Source of the DNA: Trileptium ribeirensis
Taxonomy: Eukaryota > Nematoda > Enoplea > Enoplida > Thoracostomopsidae
Direction: 5' to 3'
Assembly (NCBI GenBank): GCA_030248225.1
Contig: JASANE010011638.1
Location: 124,001 to 188,000, forward strand
Length of the DNA stretch: 64,000 nucleotides
Positions 50,401 through 59,986 of the stretch are shown here, piece after piece (positions within the stretch are counted from its first letter, which is position 1; each line of letters starts with the position of its first letter). The notes under the pieces were generated by a model. The model was not told where the DNA came from and did no database searches. It was given only the letters and a program-made list of their open reading frames with translations. Made by a program: the position numbers and the translations under genes.

Positions 50401-53400
50401 CTGCTCGAGATAAATAACCAAACATCATGTTTATTTATGTTTTATTTCTTTATGTGGAAGCAGCACTTGTTAAAATCTCGACAAACCGGATATATTCATG
50501 CAAAAGAGCACAATAATCACCAGTTATAATGGATTTACCCAGTACATAACTACAACCATTAATTATTGTACAGCGCTTTTGGGCGTTTACAATTTTTAGC
50601 TACTGCGCTCCGTGGATATCTGCAAATTTTTGTATTTTTTGAGCCTTACAATGCATACTGTATGACACTTTTTTCAAGAAACAGCTACACCACCAGAAAA
50701 CTTTAATATTTTTCATTACTAAATAAAGTTATCTGTACGTAAGATATAGATCATCCTGTTGCTTGGTTACCTTTTTAATGCAAAGTTTTATTACAACATC
50801 GATTATAGTTCAGGAATAGATAGGCACGTGTCCGTAATTTTTATATCTTTGATTGTATTTAACCTTCGGCACATAATAGTTAAACCATTTATCTGTATAT
50901 TAGCTTTTGAAAACGCGCACTTAGTATCCTATAATCAAGAGGAATTTAGTTGCCTCCGGTACAAAATAGCATTGCTCAACTGATATAAAAAATGTCACAG
51001 TTCAGGTGAAACGGGATATCGCACCAGCAAACATAACATCTAATCTATAATCCCTTCAACAAATTAATAATATAGCAGAGACTACTGATTTTGTGTCAAA
51101 ATTGTGTAGGTAGCGCTATTACCACAAACTGGTGAGATTTGGTATAAATTTTGGCAGTCTATACATATTTAGGCTGTATACTGTGTCAACAAAATTTTGC
51201 CAATATCGGCAAAAACTTTAGGCAATAGAAAAAACATTATAACTATTGGGCCTACCATAGGTAATAGCAATCATTAATTGGTCCTCTGCTGCCATGTAAC
51301 TTTAAAGTGGACTAAACAACTACTGCTGCAACAAACTTCATGATTTTATAGGCTAGGATATAAATGATGAAGAAAATACTCTGTCCAAAAGTGTAGAAGT
51401 TTTGTAACGGTTTCGCTGTCAGTAGTTGCGAAATTCGAGTAACTAGCATTTAGTGTCTGTTATTACCATATTATTGCCGGTTTATTGCTGTCTATTACTT
51501 TGTGCCCGCTCTAAATTATTAAGGCTAGAAAATCTACTGTGCTTTAAACATCGTTGTAAAACCCCAACCACCCTTCAAATCACTCGCAATGTAATGGAGG
51601 TTCAATTGACCCGCAAAACAATGCAGGACACGTTCACCAAGAGGTCTAACTCGCTGTTTCGTCCTACCAATCCGGAAGGTAAGTATTCAATTCCCACCTG
51701 CACCTGAATTTCCACATTGGAGTCGGTTTTGTTGCAAGCAAAACATCACGCCCCTAACATAAAAACCTTTATGGGGCCAACATGGTACTAAGAAAAGGTG
51801 ATCGAAGACCTTGCTATGTCGTTTATTCTATTGATGTGAATTGATAAACGACGAATTTATATGCTAAAGTCGAGACTATGTATGTAAGTTCACAAATATT
51901 AACGAGCAGAATAGGAGCATAAACTAGTAACACGTAAACGTGGGTGACGGAGGCATGGTGGTTAACAATCGGCCGAGTCATTCAAAAGTTATAACACACT
52001 TAATAATTTTTCACTCATTTTTAAGAGACTTTGCTTAATTTTAAGAGAATTTATAAAGGTAAGTAGATCACTCGTATACAGTCTTTTAGAAAACGTGAAG
52101 GTACATTTTATGTCAAAAAATGACCGAGATAGCACGAACGGTTGTCGAGATATGATGAACTTAGGTTTCCCTAAGTCAATTTTAAGAGAATTTGATTAAT
52201 TTTTAAGGAAACAGATGAAATACGTCAATCAGCTATATACAACTGTTTAGAAAACGTGAAAATACATTTTATGTAAAAAAATCGCCGAAATAGCACGAAC
52301 GGTTGTCGAGATGCGGTGAAAAAGCTGAAAAAATGGCAAAAATCCCTAAGTTTGAGCAACATTTGCTTAATTTTGAGTACAAAGCAATTTTCGTAGAAAA
52401 AAGTGCTCAATGAAAGGGCACTCCGCAAGAGAATATGCAACCCGAAGAAAAAAAAATTTCTAAAATCGGCCCAGGCGTTCAACCTGCAGACCTGTCTGTG
52501 ACAAACAAAAAAAAAGTCACAGAGAAAATTGAAATTTTGCGTCTAGTATATTGATATATACTAGTAACACGTAAACATGGGTGACGGAAGCATGGTGGTT
52601 AACAACGGCGTGAATAGTGCATACAGCTTGTGGAATTTCTAACATTTTTGGTAACAGTTTAAAAGTAACATACTCATTTAAATCGAGTAGCTACACCTCA
52701 TCTTCGAATTTTCACCATGAAAACAATTTTAAGAAACTGAATTTATTCTGTAAAATAATGTTCGAATTTGACTATGAACGATACGTATAATTTGAACTAT
52801 TCAAAATGATAAGTGTTATTCTGTTAGTGTTTGAGTAGCAAGCGTTATAGGCTCAAAATGTGACTAACACTATCATCTTTTTATGTAATACCAAAGTTAA
52901 AAACTATGAATAGCAAAAAAAAAAACCAAAACACCAAAAAGACCAAAAAAAGAACCAACGGTTGTCGAGATATGATGAACTTAGGTTTCCCTAAGTCAAT
53001 TTTAAGAGAATTTGCTTAATTTTTAAGGAAAGAGATGAAATACGTCAATCAGCTATATACAGCTGTTTAGAAAACGTGAAAATACATTTTATGTAAAAAA
53101 ATCGCCGAAATAGCACGAACGGTTGTCGAGATGCGGTGAAAAAGCTGAAAAAATGGCAAAAATCCCTAAGTTTGAGCAACATTTGCTTAATTTTGAGCAC
53201 AAAGCAATTTTCGTAGAAAAAAGTGCTCAATGAAAGGGCACTCCGCAAGAGAATATGCAACACGAGGAAAAAAAATTTCTAAAATCGGCCCAGGCGTTCA
53301 ACCTGCAGACCTGTCTGTGACAAACAAAAAAAAAGTCACAGAGAAAATTGAAATTTTGCGTCTAGTATATTGATATATATAAAGTTAAATGTACGCCTCC

Positions 53401-55623
53401 GGCTGCGACTCGCCACCTTCGGTGGCTCGTCTTGCCTCCGTCAACTAGTAACACGTAAACGTGGGTGACGGAGGCATGGTGGTTAACAACGGCGTTAATA
53501 GTGCATACAGCTTGTGGAATTTCTAACATTTTTGGTAACAATAATAAGAGGAAGACATGAAAACGTCTAGTTATTTATACAGTAGAATGACAATACATCT
53601 ATCAAGTTGTACCCATCAATGAAATTTAGTCCAAATCGGCCGAGTCATTCAAAAGTTATAACACACTTAATAATTTTTCACTCATTTTTAAGAGACTTTG
53701 CTTAATTTTAAGAGAGTTTATAAAGGTAAGTAGATCACTCGTATACAGTCTTTTAGAAAACGTGAAGGTTCATGTTATGTCAAAAAATGACCGAGATAGC
53801 ACGAACGGTTGTCGAGATATGATGAACTTAGGTTTCCCTAAGTCAATTTTAAGAGAATTTGCTTAATTTTTAAGGAAAGAGATGAAATACGTCAATCAGC
53901 TATATACAGCTGTTTAGAAAACGTGAAAATACATTTTATGTAAAAAATCGCCGAAATAGCACGAACGGTTGTCGAGATGCGGTGAAAAAGCTGAAAAAAT
54001 GGCAAAAATCCCTAAGTTTGAGCAACATTTGCTTAATTTTGAGCACAAAGCAATTTTCGTAGAAAAAAGTGCTCAATGAAAGGGCACTCCGCAAGAGAAT
54101 ATGCAACACGAAGAAAAAAAATTTCTAAAATCGGCCCAGGCGTTCAACCTGCAGACCTGTCTGTGACAAACAAAAAAAAGTCACAGAGAAAATTGAAATT
54201 TTGCGTCTAGTATATTGATATATATAAAGTTAAATGTACGCCTCCGGCTGCGACTCGCCACCTTCGGTGGCTCGTCTTGCCTCCGTCAATAAAGTTAAAT
54301 GTACGCCTCCGGCTGCGACTCGCCACCTTCGGTGGCTCGTCTTGCCTCCGTCAATTATAATATAACAGGCTTCGGGTTGAATATAATAACCCCAAAATTG
54401 TAGAAAAACAACGGTCCCTACTATGCATCTAGTTGTGTAATAAGTACTTGGCAACTAATTAATAAGCAACCAGCCTATCACTTATCTAAATCTTAGAAGC
54501 ATAAAATTTTTCACAATTACATCAGACTATAGTCATAAACACACCATGATTCTTTGCGTCAGCAAAAACGCTCGATCTAACCTGCACAAAATGATTGTCC
54601 AGCACCGGTAAGCACAATCGCACGGCAATCTTTGTCATAGTTGAGCCCATCGAATACCTGGCCAATTTCGCTGAAACAAAACATTTTTTCTATAAACTAC
54701 AATAGAATATTACCGCTGTTCCATCAGTAACTCTGTCTGCAGAAAAAGCCACCCTTTCCATTCCCACACCAATATCCGAAGTTTTTTCCATGCAGAAACT
54801 AGCTTAAAAGTCACACGGTGAAGTATCTTAATTAGTGAAATTATTGGAAACTGTCATGTCTGCATGTTCCACAGGCAAGTCATAAACATTAGGGTGAAAT
54901 TTTCTAATACTCTAACCAAAGTTTTATAGACATTCTAAACCAATGTGTAGAAAATTTTGTTACCGAAAAGGAAAAATAAAGTTATTTACTTCAAAAGTAG
55001 CTTGTCTAATGAGTTTAGACAACCATCACAGTTTCGGATAAGATGCATAGGACCAAAATGATAGTATGTAAATTAAGCTAATCCTGGAAGGACTTGACTA
55101 TTCTCAGTTCCCGTTGTGGTGTCTGTTAGATATACCGTCTGTGTTTACTAGGGCAAGTCGATCCGTAATACACACAGTTTTCATGACCCAACACTTCTGA
55201 TCTTAAAGGGGGTGCGATAGCGGGCATTAAATAACACGCTAATAATATGCTAAAAATGCAGACAGTTTTTATTTCCTTTACATAGTGTACTGGTTTTCCT
55301 GCCCATTCACAAGGGTAGCTGACCAGTTTTGGGTTTACAACTGTGCATGCGGCCGCCACTGGTCATTTTAAAAATACTTACGTCCATAGAGTTCTGTCGA
55401 GAGCATTTCTCTTCTCCGGACGATTTAGCTCAACCTGCGTCACATACTGACTCGGTCGCGTAAGCAAGATTGATTTGAGTTGTGACATCGACGACATACT
55501 ATCAGAAAATAACGACGATGACATACGACGCCCGAACGATGTGAATCTGTTCAAACGGCCAAGTATTAATGGCATTTTCTTAAAGGTTTTAACAAATTTG
55601 AAATTATATTTCGCCGCTTCCAC
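38391..55623 (-). CDS. ECH1: Delta(3,5)-delta(2,4)-dienoyl-CoA isomerase, complete, 7 exons
   Basis: Crotonase-fold enzyme that shifts double bonds of 3,5-dienoyl-CoA to 2,4-dienoyl-CoA in unsaturated fatty-acid beta-oxidation. Exons, 5' to 3': 55623-55382, 54670-54582, 46235-46105, 44804-44691, 43370-43238, 39586-39426 and 38492-38391. All junctions are GT-AG and the phases join. The total is 972 bp, or 323 residues (human about 328). Landmarks are NRPEKRNALD (about residue 70), GAGQSFCAGIDF, VIHGACVGGGIN, IKEVQLGLAADVG and LDYMATWN. The C terminus KFSKL* is a peroxisomal PTS1. The first Met gives MEAAKY; a second Met at residue 17 starts an Arg-rich, acid-free stretch (MPLILGRLNRFTSFGRR) like a mitochondrial presequence, so dual targeting as in mammals is plausible. 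Compared with rat Asp176/Glu196/Asp204, the residues here are Asn173, Glu193 and Asp201, so the first catalytic acid is changed. Confidence 0.95.
38700..38875 (-). repeat. Dispersed repeat family, inverted copy
   Basis: Reverse-complemented, this shares AGCTTAGAGCGGG, GGGTTAGTATATCCC and a TAAGCTTAGGC-like end with 35290-35400. It lies in ECH1 intron 6. A weaker relative is near 41990-42120. Confidence 0.6.
39426..39586 (-). CDS. ECH1: ECH1 exon 6
   Basis: The 161-bp exon has acceptor GCTTTTAG and donor GTAGCT. It encodes GFVSHVC to DALDYM, including SPVAVQGTKVQLNYARDHS, matching the GTKVNLIYSRDHS region of mammals. Confidence 0.95.
40696..40884 (-). pseudogene. NADAR-domain-like fragment in ECH1 intron 5
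   Basis: The - strand frame contains MYDTVLAKFTNNSRLRQLLI followed by DTGDNKII. This matches the C-terminal part of NADAR (YbiA/DUF1768) domains, whose consensus runs V-L-x-A-K-F-x-x-N-x-x-L-x-x-L-L-x-x-T-G-D. NADAR proteins act in ADP-ribose or riboflavin-intermediate chemistry. The expected following motif (VEASxxDxxWGxG) and the N-terminal half are not seen nearby. It may be a gene fragment, one exon of a nested gene on the same strand, or domesticated or transposon-carried sequence. Not more than about 40 residues support the call. Confidence 0.5.
41050..41460 (-). repeat. Satellite-like repeats, inverted relative of 19590-20290
   Basis: Phrases such as GAAATCGGGTTCATCGACC (41186) and GAAATCGGGTTCGAGTAAA (41360) recur about 174 bases apart, with ATTCTTGATGCCC and ACCGTCATATTCAGC-like text between. 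They are reverse complements of the GAACCCGATTTCC family at 19590-20290. The array lies in ECH1 intron 5. Confidence 0.7.
41470..43237. other. Rest of ECH1 intron 5; no gene supported
   Basis: Includes a 113-residue + strand frame (41451-41792) that overlaps the satellite edge, and a 75-residue - strand frame (42612-42839). Neither has a motif I recognise. Confidence 0.45.
43238..43370 (-). CDS. ECH1: ECH1 exon 5 (EVQLGLAADVG)
   Basis: The 133-bp exon has acceptor AATTTCAG and donor GTAATT. It carries the two other catalytic acids, Glu193 (first codon) and Asp201, then LQRVGRIVGN and ELAFTGRNFDA. Confidence 0.96.
43923..44275 (-). mobile_element. Terminal-inverted-repeat element, GCCAGGGG family, copy 2
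   Basis: It has ends GCTGGCTT and AAGCCAGC. It shares TTCGCTGAAAA followed by TTTGCCAGGG, then AAACGCTGTAAAA, and a late ATTGCCAGGGG with the element at 12788-13190. It is in ECH1 intron 4 and no protein is encoded. Confidence 0.55.
44691..44804 (-). CDS. ECH1: ECH1 exon 4 (second oxyanion loop; Asn in place of Asp)
   Basis: The 114-bp exon has acceptor GTTTCAG and donor GTTAGT. It encodes CRKPIISVIHGACVGGGIN and on to ADAFFSIK. The codon after GGGI is AAT (Asn173), where rat and human have Asp. Confidence 0.96.
44919..45852. mobile_element. hAT-type non-autonomous element, 934 bp, 8-bp TSD
   Basis: The termini are TAGAGTTGCA at the left and TGCAATTCTA at the right. They are flanked by a perfect 8-bp duplication GTATTTGC (44911-44918 and 45853-45860). 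Subterminal regions are rich in CCGGGTCCGG and run as inverted copies (TCCGGTTATTTTATTTT near both ends). The 8-bp duplication and the TAGxGTTGC terminus are hAT hallmarks. The interior has no transposase. It sits in ECH1 intron 3. Confidence 0.88.
46105..46235 (-). CDS. ECH1: ECH1 exon 3 (GIDFNFLM...FTALER)
   Basis: The 131-bp exon has acceptor CATTTTAG and donor GTGTGT. It completes the split Gly of CAGID and covers the helical segment before the second active-site loop. It is a diverged region in the family, but length and phases agree. Confidence 0.92.
46370..46620 (-). repeat. Dispersed repeat, copy 2 of inverted pair with 16605-16890
   Basis: Reverse-complement match to 16605-16890, including ATATGTGGATATCACACAAT, CTAACACCGGCAATAAGTTT and TTTTGGGTCGATAAACCATG. 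It grades into the tandem repeats at 46500-47600. Confidence 0.75.
46500..47600. repeat. Degenerate tandem repeats interrupted by a hAT element
   Basis: CCCATGCCCGAAAACCCCA-type phrases recur near 46503, 46637 and 47322, each followed by TTTTGGGTC and GGCGCCATACCCC-type text. GGCATCGGCATTTATCATTT occurs at 47151 and 47469. Subtracting the inserted element, the later units are about 319 bp apart. No coding potential. Confidence 0.75.
46739..47096. mobile_element. hAT-type MITE, 358 bp, 8-bp TSD
   Basis: The left end is CAAGGGCGTAGCC and the right end GGCTACGCCGTTG, giving 13-bp inverted termini with one mismatch. Both flanks carry the duplication CCTCAAAC (46731-46738 and 47097-47104). Near the termini are a long G run on the left and C runs on the right. 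A neighbouring repeat unit at about 47410-47440 lacks the insertion and serves as an internal empty-site comparison. Confidence 0.9.
47990..48210 (-). repeat. G-run-rich repeat, copy 2 of inverted pair with 1655-1830
   Basis: Carries the reverse complement of the CATGTTCATTCTCGGG block and of CTGTCCACAG...TCCGAAAAG. Its C runs are shorter than the G runs of copy 1. Confidence 0.6.
48915..49372 (-). mobile_element. MITE-like element with TGAGCGGAGC ends, copy 2 (inverted)
   Basis: Reverse complement of 27304-27760 with high similarity over its whole length: ACTAGTCGGTAGTGGAACTA at one end and CTCGCTCCGCTCA at the other. It lies in ECH1 intron 2. Confidence 0.72.
49960..50030 (-). other. tRNA-like sequence, - strand
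   Basis: On the - strand TAGCTCAGTGGTTAG matches a tRNA A box and D loop exactly. GGGAATCGATAC about 43 bases later approximates a B box. The acceptor and T stems do not pair, so it is a tRNA pseudogene or SINE head rather than a working tRNA. Confidence 0.5.
51576..51810 (+). mobile_element. tRNA-derived SINE-like repeat, copy 1
   Basis: It runs from CTCGCAATGTAATGGAGG through AGAGGTCTAACTCGC, CTACCAATCCGGAAGGT, ATTCAATTCCCACCTGCACC to AACATGGTACTAAGAAAAGG. The middle is tRNA-like (an A-box region around GAGGTCTA and a B-box-like GTATTCAATTCCC). It aligns along its whole length with the reverse-oriented sequence at 57287-57526. Located in ECH1 intron 2. Confidence 0.75.
51923..52560 (+). 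repeat. TGACGGAGGCA repeat cluster, unit 1
   Basis: Starts ACTAGTAACACGTAAACGTG followed by TGACGGAGGCA. A long body has ACGGTTGTCGAGATATGATG and ACGGTTGTCGAGATGCGGTG, which are two internally related halves about 170 bp apart. It ends GTCACAGAGAAAATTGAAA, then TTTTGCGTCTAG. The small - strand frame in its body is conserved with the other units only because the copies are recent. Confidence 0.8.
52560..53443 (+). repeat. TGACGGAGGCA repeat cluster, unit 2 (interrupted)
   Basis: The 5' end (52560-52655) and 3' half (52957-53443) match units 1 and 3. In between, 52656-52956 is unrelated AT-rich DNA ending in A-rich simple sequence. The 3' end is a hairpin module GCCACCTTCGGTGGC followed by TGCCTCCGTCA. 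Confidence 0.8.
53444..54354 (+). repeat. TGACGGAGGCA repeat cluster, unit 3 (most complete)
   Basis: The 5' terminal word TGACGGAGGCA (53466) is the exact inverse of the 3' word TGCCTCCGTCA (ending 54289), an 11-bp terminal inverted repeat enclosing about 824 bp. The 3' module (AAAGTTAAATGTACG through the GCCACCTTCGGTGGC hairpin to CCTCCGTCA) is duplicated in tandem with a 65-bp period (54226 and 54291). No protein is encoded. It could be a non-autonomous transposon with a structured 3' end; the class is undecided. Confidence 0.8.
54582..54670 (-). CDS. ECH1: ECH1 exon 2 (GAGQSFCA)
   Basis: The 89-bp exon has acceptor TTGTTTCAG and donor GTTAGA. It encodes DKDCRAIVLTGAGQSFCA, matching ADCRAVVISGAG in mammals and leading into the first oxyanion-hole segment. 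Confidence 0.95.
55382..55623 (-). CDS. ECH1: ECH1 exon 1 (start codon, targeting region)
   Basis: Encodes the N-terminal targeting region and the first crotonase strand (VTQVELNRPEKRNALD). It ends in phase 2 at TGG AC with donor GTAAGT. The start at 55623 is the first Met; 55575 is an alternative that would begin the presequence-like segment directly. Confidence 0.88.
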
Positions 55624-57286
55624 AACGGAGAACTGATCGTGAACTGCATAAGAACCAAAACTAGTAGCACCTAATGTCCGTCGGTCAGTGGCCTGCAGTC
55701 GGCCAAACGCTCAACTGCAGTGCAACGATAAATGAACAGATGACTGCCAAAAAAGCTCTTCCTGCGATGTATATTTAATATAAACCAACTTAATATTCTG
55801 CAGCATTTCTCCAAAAATGTAATCGGTACACATGTGAAGGTTTCGTACAACGCAATGCAACGGCTACAGTGCCAAACTCTACGTCTAGGCAGCAGAGATG
55901 GAACTGGGTCACTGTCTCATGACCGTTGTTGATTTCAATCTCCGGAACGGGCACCTAGATTTATATATACTGACCTATTAAATATCTACAAAAGAGTCGA
56001 CTCAGAAAGTTTAACCTAAACTGATGTGCCAACTGAGCGTAATAAAATTAAATGTGAAGCTGCTCATACAGAGGGTTTCAAATATCGAATGCTACCAAAT
56101 GCGCGAGCATCTTATTGTATCATATCTTAATAGTGGTGTATATAGTTGGTCGACAACCACACCGCCCAAGCGATCACAGTTCATGTTTACGTTTTGGGGC
56201 GTTGTAACGAATGCACAAATGCCAATATAGCTAAAGGGCGCTAAGAGTTCATGCAACTAACCGACCGCCCTTCAAAGACAGACTGAAATCAGTAGCCACA
56301 ACGCACCGTTGGGTATATAACACCTAACACATTATAAGGGACAGTTTACGCCAAAATCAAACTACTTCACCTTACACTACCGTTTACTACAGTAGTATAT
56401 ATATAGGAGTTATTCGCTCTAATAAAAACTTATCACGAACTCATTTTGCCTTCAGATCGATCTGCTCCGAAAAAAAAATTGACACAACCTGTAGAATTTT
56501 CCGTGTTAATTTATCTTTATTTTATATTATTAATGGAAACTAAACCAACATTATATTCTGCGAGTATCGAGTTCCTATTGCAATAATTAGTATGTATATG
56601 CGTTTGTAGTCATACATGCCGAAGGCTTAACCCCCTGAGTATGCTTGCAGCTCACGCAATGTTCAAACCCCCCCCTGAAGGTACAGCAGTACCCTCCCCT
56701 CCAAAATTTTAGCACGAATTGGTAAAAATACTGTTAAAATTGGCACAAAATGTGCTCTCGGCGGGTAGGCCGCCAATTTTTTTCAGCACCCCTCCCCCCA
56801 CGGCCTCTACCGTCCCTTCCCCTGAGACCTCGGGGAGTCAGCATATATGGTTTGCATTTCATGTAAGCAGTACACCTCTGCCATACCAGATATTCCAACA
56901 AATATAATCGGTATAACTGAATATTTCCGGTGTCATTTTATTCCAGTACTGGTTTTAAGTGCATGCTGCATTGAGATAGCAATGTCGTTTAATGTATAAA
57001 TACTTTGCAATATTGGTGTAAGTAAGGCGTTGAAATAAAATGGCTTGCTATGTTCAATTAGCGACAAACCTTAAAATTATTGAACAATTTACCATTTTTC
57101 GCTTGCAATAACTGCTTTGGACGCAGTCAGTAGTCGTATCATATATATCTACTGAAATTTAGACAGATTCAATTAAAGTTAAGACAAAACTTTGAATATA
57201 AAATATAGGGTTTAGCCGGGTAGTTCCGCTAAGAAGGGTGGGACCATTTCTAAGCCAAGAAGACATATATAGTATAGGAAGGGTTT
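55624..57286. other. Upstream region of ECH1; no gene recognised
   Basis: AT-rich intergenic DNA. A C-rich patch at 56665-56830 with short C runs and CCCCTCCCCCCACGG looks like a repeat fragment. I cannot place the ECH1 promoter or transcription start from sequence alone. Confidence 0.45.
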
Positions 57287-57526
57287 CAATCACCGTTTCG
57301 TAGTACCATGTCAGTCCCATAATGATTTTATGTTAAGATAGTCACGTATTTGCTTGGAACGAAAACGACTCTAATGTAACTCCAATAAATTCAGGTGCAG
57401 GTGGGCATTGAACAGGCACCTTCTGGATTGGTAGCACAGAACGACGCACTAGACCACTCGGACACATTCTAAAATCATATACTGCATTACATTGCGGGTC
57501 ATTTGAACCGTGGTGCGAGTTTCTCC
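57287..57526 (-). mobile_element. tRNA-derived SINE-like repeat, copy 2
   Basis: Read on the - strand it has ACTCGCACCACGGTTCAAAT, then GTGTCCGAGTGGTCTAGTGC (a Ser/Leu-type A-box region), CTACCAATCCAGAAGGTGCC, TGTTCAATGCCCACCTGCACC and GACATGGTACTACGAAACGG. The order and spacing equal copy 1 at 51576-51810. The A box is better preserved here. Confidence 0.78.
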
Positions 57527-57529
57527 AAA

Positions 57530-59985
57530 TATGCTTGAAATGATGTATATATTCTACCCTTAATATTTTAAAGCGGGTAGAAAGTAACTGACAGCAATAA
57601 ACCTGATTGACTTGACAGAAATATACGCGGAGAACTAGATACCGGAATTTAGCAGTTAGAGCCTGAAAACTATTATAAAACCGCTACACTTTTGGAAAGA
57701 CGATTGTTATCACCCTTTTATCCTATCCCATGCGTCTTTCGAGTTTGTTCAACCATTTAAAAATCATAAAGGCTGCTGCAGCAGTTGTTTAGTTTATTGA
57801 AAGGTTACACAGCAGCAAAGGAACAATTAATGGCTGCTATTACCTACGGTAAACCCAACAATAATATTCTTTTATCATGCTGGACGACCAAAGTATAGAA
57901 AAATATGCAGTATACAAGATACGCGAACGAAAATCTGAACTAATACGGGTGGACACAGAATATTCTAAACTGTATATGAATTGGGGGAATGTGGAGGACC
58001 TATTTGTTAAGTTTCCCGACTAAATGCGAAATATTGCAGTATTGAAATTAAAGTACAACGAAATTAAATATTTCGAAAATGAAGCACTGATTACAAAAAA
58101 AACATTTTCTGTGTCGCTTACAGACTTGCTCAGGATTATTCTTCAAATTTTGCGACTCAGGTTTTCCGTTTTACAAACTTTATTATTAACTTCCTATCTT
58201 GTTTATATCAGATACGGTAAGCTGCTATGATAAATTTGACTTACACTACTTACAGAACTCTCCAAGAATACCAGCTTTCGCTTCATGCATTACCACCAAT
58301 TTAATTTGTAATACTTCGTATCTATAAAATCTTTTAAAATTTTAGATAATGTTTTTGTGTAAAGAACTGCAACACAATCAAGCTAAAAACCAAGGCTTGT
58401 AGCGATATTCAATTTATCCTTAAGCTGCTCAAGGTGCTTCTTAATTTGCAGCAGGAATTTGCTTAATTACATTTCACAGTAAATATGATTAACGAATAAA
58501 TAAAACATTACTACCCATCATTGAGCATATTTATTGAATTCCACTGTAGGAGTGAAACGAGCGAAAAGATTACTTGCCGTGACAGTGGCGAAATTTGACA
58601 AATGGGGTTTCAGGGGTACAGACATAAGTCAATTTTGGCTGGGCGGATTGATTCGCGCGATACTTTAACTGAAACCTTGAAATCGGTTTGTGTCTTTCAG
58701 CTAGGCGCTACGCTTGATTTTAACATCTTCCCCCGAAATATTAAGCTAAACAGGCTCGGGCCGAGTGTCGAAACGGCCCAAAAATGATGTTATACTTACT
58801 GTAACTCGACAACCTGTGCAGATTTCTGATTGCTCATTTTGTAGAGTAATGAAGTTTCTACAATAATGCTTTATATTATATGCTACGAGGTTCTCTTGGG
58901 ATGTAGGATCAAGGTTAAAAGGAGTTTTAAAATAGGCCCACGAAACCCAAATACACGAAAATAGTAATAACCCCGCAACCGCTACATGTGTATGTTTGTT
59001 TTGGTCTTTTTGTAGAAATATTCATGCCCCGTGTGACTGCCTATATGGTATGCTGCTATTGTCATTATTTACGACACAACATTGTGCCGGAACAGGATTT
59101 TTCATACGCCCATGTGCAGCAAAATACAAGAAAATAGTAGCATCTCTGCAACCGCTAGAGCTATATGGGTGTGTTTAGTCTTATTATGCAAATTGTCACG
59201 ATCTACGCTGCATGGTTTGGTCCAGACGGGTTTTTCCATAGCTTCGCGGGATATAAAACACACTAAATGATAACATCCCCGTAACCATTCGAGCTATATA
59301 AAAGTTTTGGTCTCATCCTTAATGTAACTGTTAAAGGTATGGTGCTATTGTTACTATTTACGCTACTAGCTTGGGTCAAAACCGGTTTTTCAATGGGTCC
59401 TTGGAAAAAACACGAAAATCAGAATACCTCTTTAACCACTCCAGCAATATTGGTGTTTTTGGTCTCATTTTGCAGAGTAATTTATCCATTATTTATATGC
59501 AAATTGCCAGCACAATAATCGGTTATTATTTCTGAACTGTTCAGATATCATGCCTGATATTCGGTGGCTCGTTCTGTAATTCAATACATAAAAATGATCG
59601 TGTATGTCTCTCTAAATTATATACTCAACATTTAAGTTTCATCATCCGACGTTAACACAAGCTACTAGTAGTTAAAACGTACAAAAATGCATAAGTATCA
59701 TGATACAAAATATATCATATTCACACACATATCGATTTTATAGCTGTTTTAGCCAATACGTAACAACAATCAACAAATATATAGCAACCAAAATTTGATG
59801 AATACGAAACTGCACTTGCAGTCAAATTCAAAAAAATTCCTACAGAGTGATAACGAAAAAATCATACTGAAATTTGTCTTACTTACAAGGCAATTTGCTC
59901 AATTATTTTATGTGTGGCTGTATCAGAACTTGATCATTGGGTATATTACACATATGTTTTTACCCATTTTTTCAATATCCTTTAG
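57530..59985. other. Intergenic, nothing recognised
   Basis: AT-rich. Weakly repeated phrases around 58970-59460 (AACCCCGCAACCGCTACATG, CATCTCTGCAACCGCTAGAG, CATCCCCGTAACCATTCGAG, each near TATATGGGTG or TATATAAAAG and a following TTTTGGTCT) suggest a decayed tandem repeat of roughly 150-170 bp. No supported gene. Confidence 0.4.
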
Positions 59986-59986
59986 G

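Larger units (their letters stand above)
46236..54581 (-). other. ECH1 intron 2 (8.3 kb, repeat-packed)
   Basis: This is the longest intron of the gene. It holds a hAT-type element (46739-47096), several dispersed repeats, a tRNA-like sequence, a SINE and the TGACGGAGGCA repeat cluster. No exon of another gene is recognised. Confidence 0.85.

Noticed and set aside
52530..52560. Helitron 3' terminus (small hairpin then CTAG followed by T)
   Set aside because: AAAATTGAAATTTT then GCGTCTAG resembles a Helitron end, but the repeat body continues past it to the TGCCTCCGTCA terminus in unit 3, so the CTAG is internal there.
52225..53263. Matching 72-85-residue - strand frames at 52225-52482 and 53045-53263
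   Set aside because: They are identical because the underlying repeat units are recent copies. The third unit carries a frame-disrupting one-base difference in a poly-A run, and no homologue is known to me.
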